Below, piece after piece: positions 5,606 through 10,216 of a stretch of DNA of 10,216 nucleotides (position 1 is its first letter; the number at the start of each line of letters is the position of its first letter). The stretch is taken from NCBI GenBank assembly GCA_947178045.1, contig CAMWWR010000032.1, positions 1-10,216 of the forward strand, read 5' to 3'. The stretch comes from an uncultured Clostridia bacterium (GTDB taxonomy: Bacteria; Bacillota; Clostridia; Lachnospirales; Lachnospiraceae). The position numbers were made by a program, and so were the translations under genes. Below the pieces are notes generated by a model. That model ran no database searches and had not been told where the DNA came from. It was given only the letters and a program-made list of their open reading frames with translations.

Positions 5606-6781
5606 ATGAAATACAGGCTTGACCGATACGGCAATCAGATTTCCCAGCTGGGTTACGGCTGTATGAGATTCAGCAGAAAGGGAAATACAATCGACTACGA
5701 AAAGGCGGAGAGGGAAATTCTTCTTGCCGTCGAAAAGGGCGTCAATTATTTTGATACCGCTTACATTTACCCCGGCAGCGAGGAATGTCTCGGACGGATT
5801 CTGGATGAGAACAAGTGCCGTGACAGGGTCAATATTGCCACTAAGCTTCCGCAGTATATTATACGCTCCGCTGCGGCAATTGACAAAACCTTTAACGAGG
5901 AGCTGTCCCGTCTTCGCACAGACCATATTGACTATTACCTGATGCACATGTTTACGGATTATGTGGAGTGGGAGCATCTTAAGGCGCTGGGGATTGAGGA
6001 ATGGATTGAACGGCAGAAAGCGGAAGGCCGTATCCGCAACATCGGGTTTTCCTACCACGGTGATACGGAAATGTTCCTGAGGATTCTGGATGCTTATGAC
6101 TGGGATTTCTGCCAGATTCAGTATAATTATTTAGATGAGCATGCCCAGGCTGGAAGGAGGGGCCTTCAGGCAGCGGCCGGGAAGGGGATTCCGGTCATCA
6201 TTATGGAACCTCTTCGCGGAGGAAAGCTGGTCAATCTGCCGGATAAGGCGAAGGAGGTGCTCGCCTCCGGCAGCAGGGGTTATACGCCCGCCGAGCTGGG
6301 ACTGCGCTGGCTGTGGAACCAGCCCGAAGTCAGCTGTGTACTTTCCGGTATGAACTCTGAGGATATGGTAAATGAGAACATCCGCATCGCATCGGAGGCC
6401 GAGCCGGGGCATTTTGCAGAAGAAGATATGGAGATTGTTGAGCAGATCAGGCAGATCATCCGCGAACGGGAAAAGGTGGGCTGCACGGGATGCCGGTATT
6501 GTATGCCATGTCCCAGCGGAGTTGATATTCCGGGAAATTTCTATTATTACAACCTGATGTATATGGAAAAAAAGTCCTCGGCCCGCTTTGAGTTTGCGCA
6601 GAACATGGGAATGCGCAAGGAACCGGGTTTTGCGTCACAGTGCATCGGCTGCGGCAAATGTGAAAAGCACTGTCCTCAGCATATCAATATCCGTGAAAAG
6701 CTAAAGGAAGCCGATCGCGGTCTCAGGCCACTGCTTTATAAAATTGGCATCGGTGCCGCGCGCAAGATTATTATTCGATAA
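5606..6781 (+). CDS. Aldo/keto reductase with C-terminal double [4Fe-4S] domain, 391 aa
   Basis: Residues 1 to about 285 form an aldo/keto reductase TIM barrel. The probable catalytic tetrad is Asp50 and Tyr55 (in FDTAYIYPGSE), Lys80 (IATK) and His114 (YLMHMF). Later barrel motifs include RNIGFSYHG (about 144-152) and IIMEPLRGGKL (198-208). The C-terminus holds eight Cys in two clusters: C293, C296, C299 and C302 followed by Pro, and C346, C349, C352 and C356 followed by Pro. This is the 2x[4Fe-4S] ferredoxin-like pattern of an anaerobe AKR subfamily. It probably reduces or oxidises a carbonyl or sugar-type substrate with electrons passed via the clusters; the substrate is unknown. GGAGG at 5596-5600 places the start. 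The MBL-fold gene follows after 38 bp. Confidence 0.93.
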   Translation: MKYRLDRYGNQISQLGYGCMRFSRKGNTIDYEKAEREILLAVEKGVNYFDTAYIYPGSEECLGRILDENKCRDRVNIATKLPQYIIRSAAAIDKTFNEELSRLRTDHIDYYLMHMFTDYVEWEHLKALGIEEWIERQKAEGRIRNIGFSYHGDTEMFLRILDAYDWDFCQIQYNYLDEHAQAGRRGLQAAAGKGIPVIIMEPLRGGKLVNLPDKAKEVLASGSRGYTPAELGLRWLWNQPEVSCVLSGMNSEDMVNENIRIASEAEPGHFAEEDMEIVEQIRQIIREREKVGCTGCRYCMPCPSGVDIPGNFYYYNLMYMEKKSSARFEFAQNMGMRKEPGFASQCIGCGKCEKHCPQHINIREKLKEADRGLRPLLYKIGIGAARKIIIR

Positions 6782-6805
6782 ACAAAAGGAACTGAGAATA
6801 TTTGC

Positions 6806-6811
6806 AGGAGG
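6806..6811 (+). promoter_or_regulatory. Ribosome binding site deciding the MBL-fold start
   Basis: AGGAGG, 8 nt before ATG 6820. It lies inside the coding sequence that a TTG start at 6802 would create, so the TTG is rejected and the protein begins MDIIKMSENSW. Confidence 0.85.
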
Positions 6812-6819
6812 CTTGTATC

Positions 6820-7506
6820 ATGGATATTATAAAAATGTCAGAGAACAGCTGGCGGATCGAAGATGAGGGTGTGCGCTTCTTTTTGCTGGCAGGCGATGAA
6901 AAGGCCCTTTTGATTGACAGCGGCATGAAGATCCACAATGCAAAGGAAATTGCGCAGCAGCTGGTATCCTTGCCGATAGAGCTGCTTAACACCCATGGTG
7001 ATATGGATCATGTCGGGAGCAACAGTGAGTTTGAAAAATTTTATATGAGCCCGGCAGAAGCATCCAATTATTACTGTGCGCAGAAGAAAACCGGGGATTT
7101 TATCCCTGTGGAAAATGGGGATATCCTTGATCTTGGAAACCGGAAGCTGGAGATTATTCATATACCCGGGCATACACCGGGAAGTGTTGCTGTGCTGGAT
7201 ATTGACAATCGTATTCTCTACAGCGGAGACAGCGTTCAGGACGGCGTCATTTTTATGTTCGGGGTTCAGCGGGAATTGCATGCATATATGCACAGCCTGA
7301 AAAAATTGGAGAAGTACCGGGAACGGTTTGATGAGATTTATCCTTCCCATGGCTCCATTCCCGTTCAGACGGAATTGATTCATAAGCTGTACGAGGGGGC
7401 CGGCAGCATATTGGAGGGAGTCTTGCCGGGAGAAGCGGCGGAGTTTCATTGTATTCCGCTTAAGCAGTTTGATGTGGGCTGCGCAAAGTTTCTGTGTGAT
7501 TTTTAA
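6820..7506 (+). CDS. Metallo-beta-lactamase-fold metallo-hydrolase, 228 aa
   Basis: The protein carries the MBL-fold signature in order: an LIDSG strand-turn (residues 31-35), NTHGDMDHVG with His59, Asp61, Asp63 and His64, the PGHTPGS loop with His118, YSGDS with Asp137, and YPSHG with His177. These are the positions of the usual dinuclear metal ligands. The second His of the canonical H-x-H-x-D-H is Asp61 here, which may alter metal content. The length is normal for small MBL hydrolases (glyoxalase II-like, phosphodiesterase-like and others), and nothing identifies the substrate. It is probably cytosolic, with no signal peptide. It is the last gene of the first cluster, and a hairpin follows 23 bp after the stop. 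Confidence 0.9.
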   Translation: MDIIKMSENSWRIEDEGVRFFLLAGDEKALLIDSGMKIHNAKEIAQQLVSLPIELLNTHGDMDHVGSNSEFEKFYMSPAEASNYYCAQKKTGDFIPVENGDILDLGNRKLEIIHIPGHTPGSVAVLDIDNRILYSGDSVQDGVIFMFGVQRELHAYMHSLKKLEKYRERFDEIYPSHGSIPVQTELIHKLYEGAGSILEGVLPGEAAEFHCIPLKQFDVGCAKFLCDF

Positions 7507-7529
7507 TGTCATTTATAAATTGATTTCAG

Positions 7530-7553
7530 GGAAACGCTGATGAAAGCGTTTCC
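7530..7553. terminator. Perfect 8-bp hairpin after the MBL gene
   Basis: GGAAACGC, loop TGATGAAA, GCGTTTCC, extendable by G-T and A-T pairs at 7529/7554 and 7528/7555. It follows the last gene of the cluster, so a transcript-end role is plausible, but only TT follows the stem, so an intrinsic terminator is not certain. Fifteen bases are identical to the 3108-3122 hairpin core. Confidence 0.45.
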
Positions 7554-7588
7554 TTAGTGAAAGATAACGGCAGCACCGGCATAAAAGG

Positions 7589-7608
7589 GGATTCTGATTT
7601 TGGAATCC
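7589..7608. other. 6-bp hairpin in the leader of the beta-galactosidase gene
   Basis: GGATTC, loop TGATTTTG, GAATCC. It lies in the 155-bp gap between the MBL and beta-galactosidase genes, 54 bp before the latter's start. It may be an operator-like inverted repeat or leader structure. No convincing -35/-10 pair was found in this gap, so the promoter of the glycan operon is unresolved. Confidence 0.25.
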
Positions 7609-7661
7609 GGCCGATGCAGGGGGAAGGTTTTCGCGGATATGATATTTGAAGGAGACTTTTT

Positions 7662-9836
7662 ATGGGGAAATTACTGGATGGAACAAACCTGACACTTGGG
7701 ACCTGCTATTATCCGGAGCACTGGGACGAGGCGATGTGGCCGGATGATCTGGAGAGAATGAAGCGGACGGGGATTGAAGTAGTGCGTGTGGCGGAGTTCG
7801 CATGGAGCAAGATCGAGCCGCGGGAGGGTGAATTTGAATACGGTTTTTTTGACCGTTTTCTGGAGCTGGCGCTGGAGAAGGGAATCCGGGTCATTTTTTC
7901 GACGCCGACCGCGACGCCGCCGGCCTGGCTGACGGAGCAATATCCGGAGGTACTGAACACGACGATCGACGGTGAGCGGATTTATCACGGCTCGCGCAGG
8001 CATTACAATTACAATTCTCCGGTCTACCGTGAGTTTGTGCGCCGGATCGTGGAAAAATCCGCGTCGCACTACGGCGGACATCCGGCGGTTATCGGCTGGC
8101 AGATCGACAATGAATTTAACTGCGAGAACAATGTCTTTTATTCCGAGAGCGACACGATCGCGTTCCGCGAATTCTTAAAGGAGAAATACGGGACAATCGG
8201 CCGGCTGAATGAGGCGTGGGGAACCGTGTTCTGGAACCAGACGTACACGGCATGGAGCGAGGTGCATATACCCCGCCGGACAAACACGATGGCGGTGAAC
8301 CCGCATCTGGCGCTTGATTATTTGCGGTTTATTTCGCACAGCGTGCGCAGCTTTGCGAAAATGCAGGCGGAAATTGTGCGCAAATACTGCAAGCCGGGCG
8401 ATTTTGTCACGACGAACGGCATGTTCGGGCATATCGACAATCATGCGATGACGAGAGAGAGCCTGGATTTTTATATGTATGATTCCTACCCGAATTTCGG
8501 CTACTGTGTGGACGGCTTCCGGCCGGACGAGCCGATGAAGGACCGCTGGTGGAGCAGAAGTCTCACGGAGGTGCGTTCCATCTCGCCGCGCTTCGGCATT
8601 ATGGAGCAGCAGAGCGGAGCGAACGGCTGGAATGTTTCGATGGAAGCGCCGACGCCGCGGCCGGGGCAGATCACGCTGTGGACCATGCAGAGCATTGCGC
8701 ACGGCGCGGACTATATCAGCTATTTCCGCTGGCGCACCTGCACGTTCGGCACGGAGATGTACTGGCACGGGATTCTGGATTATTCCGGCAGGGAAAACCG
8801 CAGGCTGCGCGAGGTGGCGCAGGTACATAAAAAGCTGGAAGGCCTGCAGGAGATTGCCGGGGCGGTATATCGGGCGCACGTGGCCATTGTGCGGGATTAT
8901 GATAATATGTGGGATGCGGAGCTGGATCACTGGCACGGCAGGATCGACCGGCTGAGCCAGGATTCGCTGTTTGTCGCGATGCAGCAGCTCCATGTCCCGT
9001 TTGATTATGTCTATCTGCCAGCGGAGGAAGAGAAGGCCGGAGCTGGGACGCAGCAGGAAGCGCCAGGAATACCGCAGGGCGGAGCACCGGAACAGCAGGA
9101 GGCGGTGACTGACAGCAGGGCAGCGGACAGCGGGATGCCGGAAGCTTGGGAAGCGGCGGCCCGGCAACTGGCCCGCTACGAGGTGCTGTTCTATCCGCAC
9201 CCGGAGATTTTGACAAGGGAACAGATCCGCCTGCTGGAACAGTATGTGGAGGCGGGAGGAAAGCTTGTTTTCGGCTGCCGCACAGGACAGAAGAATATCC
9301 ATGGAATCTGCGTGACCGAGCCTCTGCCGGGGCTGGCGGCGGAGCTTACCGGGACGGATGTGCAGGAATATTCGCTTGTCGCGCCGGACGACGGCACGAT
9401 CTATGTGGACTGGGACGGAACGAGGCTTACCGCGCCGGTCTTTAATGATCTGCTGGCGGCGGCCGGGGAGGACGCGGAGGTTCTTGGAATCTACCGGTCG
9501 AGCTATTATGCCGGGACGCCGGCGCTGATCCGCCGCCGTCATGGAAAGGGAGAAGTATATTATTTCGGCGGAGCGTTCGCGGTGGACACCGCAAAGGTGT
9601 TCCTGCAAAAGCTCTCCGCCGCCGAGCCGTGGCGGGACGTGTTTTCCCTGCCGGAGGGCTGTGAGCTTGCGGTGCGGGAGAAGGACGGAAAGCAGTATTT
9701 CTTTGTGCTGAATTACCTTGCCGCCGAGGCGGAGATTGAGGTGAAGGCGGAAATGCAGGAGCTGATTCTTGGACAGCGGGCGTCGGGCGTACAGCAGATC
9801 GAGGGCTATGGTGTGCGTGTGTACCGGATGGGTTGA
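7662..9836 (+). CDS. GH42 beta-galactosidase, 724 aa
   Basis: The N-terminal barrel opens with the GH42 signature TCYYPEHWDEAMWPDDL (residues 14-30), then VRVAEFAWSKIEP and STPTATPPAWL. The predicted acid/base is Glu151 in WQIDNEFNC and the predicted nucleophile is Glu315 in FGIMEQQSG. The trimerisation domain follows (YEVLFYPHPEILT..., GGKLVFGCRTG at 532-542), then a small C-terminal beta domain. It hydrolyses terminal beta-galactosides. There is no signal peptide, so it acts on imported oligosaccharides. An insertion rich in Ala, Gly, Glu and Gln at about 455-497 lengthens the trimerisation domain, accounting for a size somewhat above usual. AAGGAG (7649-7654) is 7 nt before ATG 7662. The esterase gene follows after 18 bp, making an operon. 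A gene symbol would be arbitrary. Confidence 0.95.
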   Translation: MGKLLDGTNLTLGTCYYPEHWDEAMWPDDLERMKRTGIEVVRVAEFAWSKIEPREGEFEYGFFDRFLELALEKGIRVIFSTPTATPPAWLTEQYPEVLNTTIDGERIYHGSRRHYNYNSPVYREFVRRIVEKSASHYGGHPAVIGWQIDNEFNCENNVFYSESDTIAFREFLKEKYGTIGRLNEAWGTVFWNQTYTAWSEVHIPRRTNTMAVNPHLALDYLRFISHSVRSFAKMQAEIVRKYCKPGDFVTTNGMFGHIDNHAMTRESLDFYMYDSYPNFGYCVDGFRPDEPMKDRWWSRSLTEVRSISPRFGIMEQQSGANGWNVSMEAPTPRPGQITLWTMQSIAHGADYISYFRWRTCTFGTEMYWHGILDYSGRENRRLREVAQVHKKLEGLQEIAGAVYRAHVAIVRDYDNMWDAELDHWHGRIDRLSQDSLFVAMQQLHVPFDYVYLPAEEEKAGAGTQQEAPGIPQGGAPEQQEAVTDSRAADSGMPEAWEAAARQLARYEVLFYPHPEILTREQIRLLEQYVEAGGKLVFGCRTGQKNIHGICVTEPLPGLAAELTGTDVQEYSLVAPDDGTIYVDWDGTRLTAPVFNDLLAAAGEDAEVLGIYRSSYYAGTPALIRRRHGKGEVYYFGGAFAVDTAKVFLQKLSAAEPWRDVFSLPEGCELAVREKDGKQYFFVLNYLAAEAEIEVKAEMQELILGQRASGVQQIEGYGVRVYRMG
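9024..9152 (+). other. Low-complexity insertion within the GH42 trimerisation domain
   Basis: Codons 455-497 encode Glu, Ala, Gly, Gln and Pro almost without aromatics (for example GTQQEAPGIPQGGAPEQQEA). The surrounding GH42 domain normally passes from a DYVYLP-type strand to an RYEVLFYPHP-type strand with a shorter helix-loop. The insertion is in frame with no stop, so the gene appears intact, and the segment is likely a disordered surface loop. Confidence 0.6.
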
Positions 9837-9854
9837 CCGGAGGGAGGATGGCGT

Positions 9855-10216
9855 ATGGCAGAATTTCGTGTAGCTGCAGTATTTTCGAACAATATGGTGC
9901 TGCAGCGGGATAAAAATGTGAAGATTTTCGGAGAGGGTCCGGACGGGGCGGAGGTCGCGGTAAAATTTTTGGGTCAGCAGGCAAAGGCGCGCGTGCAGAA
10001 CGGGCGCTGGTGCGCCGAGCTTGCTCCGATGTCCGCCTGCAGCGGCGGCACGATGACGGTGACCTGCCGGGAAAAGGAGGTCGTTTTTTCCAATGTCGCG
10101 GTCGGCGAGGTATGGCTGGCCGGCGGACAGTCGAATATGGAGTTTGAGCTTCAGAACTGCACCGGCGGACGGGAATTTCTCGCGAATGACAAGGCTCCGA
10201 ACGTGCGCTTTTATTA
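9855..10216 (+). CDS. Sialate O-acetylesterase-family (SASA/SGNH) protein, N-terminal 120 aa, cut by the window edge
   Basis: From ATG 9855 the frame is open to the window end. The N-terminal motif SNNMVLQRDKNVKIFGEG (residues 11-28) is typical of sialate O-acetylesterases and related carbohydrate esterases. The block VGEVWLAGGQSNMEFEL (83-99) carries the catalytic-serine motif G-Q-S-N-M-E, with Ser93 as predicted nucleophile. The distal Asp/His residues lie beyond the window. It should remove acetyl groups from sialic acids or other acetylated sugars; the family is broad and also includes xylan esterases. No signal peptide is seen, matching the cytosolic beta-galactosidase 18 bp upstream. 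A GGAGGGAGG site (9839-9847) precedes the start. An ATG at 9848 in another frame is rejected because its peptide lacks the motif. Confidence 0.88.
   Translation, partial: MAEFRVAAVFSNNMVLQRDKNVKIFGEGPDGAEVAVKFLGQQAKARVQNGRWCAELAPMSACSGGTMTVTCREKEVVFSNVAVGEVWLAGGQSNMEFELQNCTGGREFLANDKAPNVRFY

Noticed and set aside
6802..6819. TTG start adding six residues to the MBL-fold protein
   Set aside because: The AGGAGG site would lie inside the coding sequence; ATG 6820 is correctly spaced from it.
7557..7585. GTGAAA ... CATAAA with 17-bp spacing as a promoter for the beta-galactosidase gene
   Set aside because: Only 4 of 6 matches in each hexamer; the pairing is too weak to list as a feature.
7638..7643. 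TATGAT as a -10 for the beta-galactosidase gene
   Set aside because: There is no acceptable -35 at 16-18 bp, and transcription would start at or inside the ribosome binding site.

Overview
The window looks like chromosomal DNA from a fermentative, strictly anaerobic member of the Bacillota, most likely Lachnospiraceae. This rests on the strong AGGAGG-type ribosome binding sites, the mid-50s G+C genes packed on one strand with 18-83 bp gaps, and the gene content: an aldo/keto reductase carrying two [4Fe-4S] clusters, a GH42 beta-galactosidase and a sialate O-acetylesterase-type gene. No database search was possible, so the taxonomy is inference. Every gene I accept is on the + strand.

Layout. 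(1) Positions 1-497 are a composite leader. It holds the unresolved end of an upstream region, a perfect 17-bp palindrome abutting an extended -10 (TGGTATAAT), a strong 12-bp-stem hairpin, and a small AT-rich ORF (187-435, about 35% G+C) of unknown function with no convincing ribosome binding site. (2) Positions 498-5143 hold two very large tandem paralogues made almost entirely of Sel1-like (SLR, TPR-related) repeats of about 36 residues: Sel1A (858 aa, 21 full repeats) and Sel1B (661 aa, 17 full repeats). They share a 27-residue N-terminal leader and four to five nearly identical first repeats, then diverge sharply. The 197-residue length difference is fully explained by repeat-unit gain and loss. 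(3) Positions 5178-7506 hold three small metabolic genes in tight succession: a PNPOx-like split-barrel flavoprotein, an aldo/keto reductase fused to a double [4Fe-4S] domain, and a metallo-beta-lactamase-fold hydrolase with one substituted metal ligand. Spacing of 34-38 bp suggests co-transcription with the Sel1 pair. (4) Positions 7507-7661 are an intergenic region with two hairpins. (5) Positions 7662-10216 begin a glycan-degradation operon: a GH42 beta-galactosidase with an unusual low-complexity insertion, then, 18 bp on, a sialate O-acetylesterase-family gene cut by the window edge.

How the parts fit. The last two genes form a credible cytoplasmic glycoside-processing pair. The Sel1 proteins lack signal peptides and membrane segments, so they are predicted cytosolic solenoid scaffolds. 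Their adjacency to three redox/hydrolase genes may be functional or just positional. I see no CRISPR array, tRNA, rRNA, transposase or phage gene. The most unusual material is the evolutionary behaviour of the Sel1 pair, the AT-rich orphan ORF with its palindromic promoter, and a recurring GAAAC/GTTTC hairpin at three gene boundaries.
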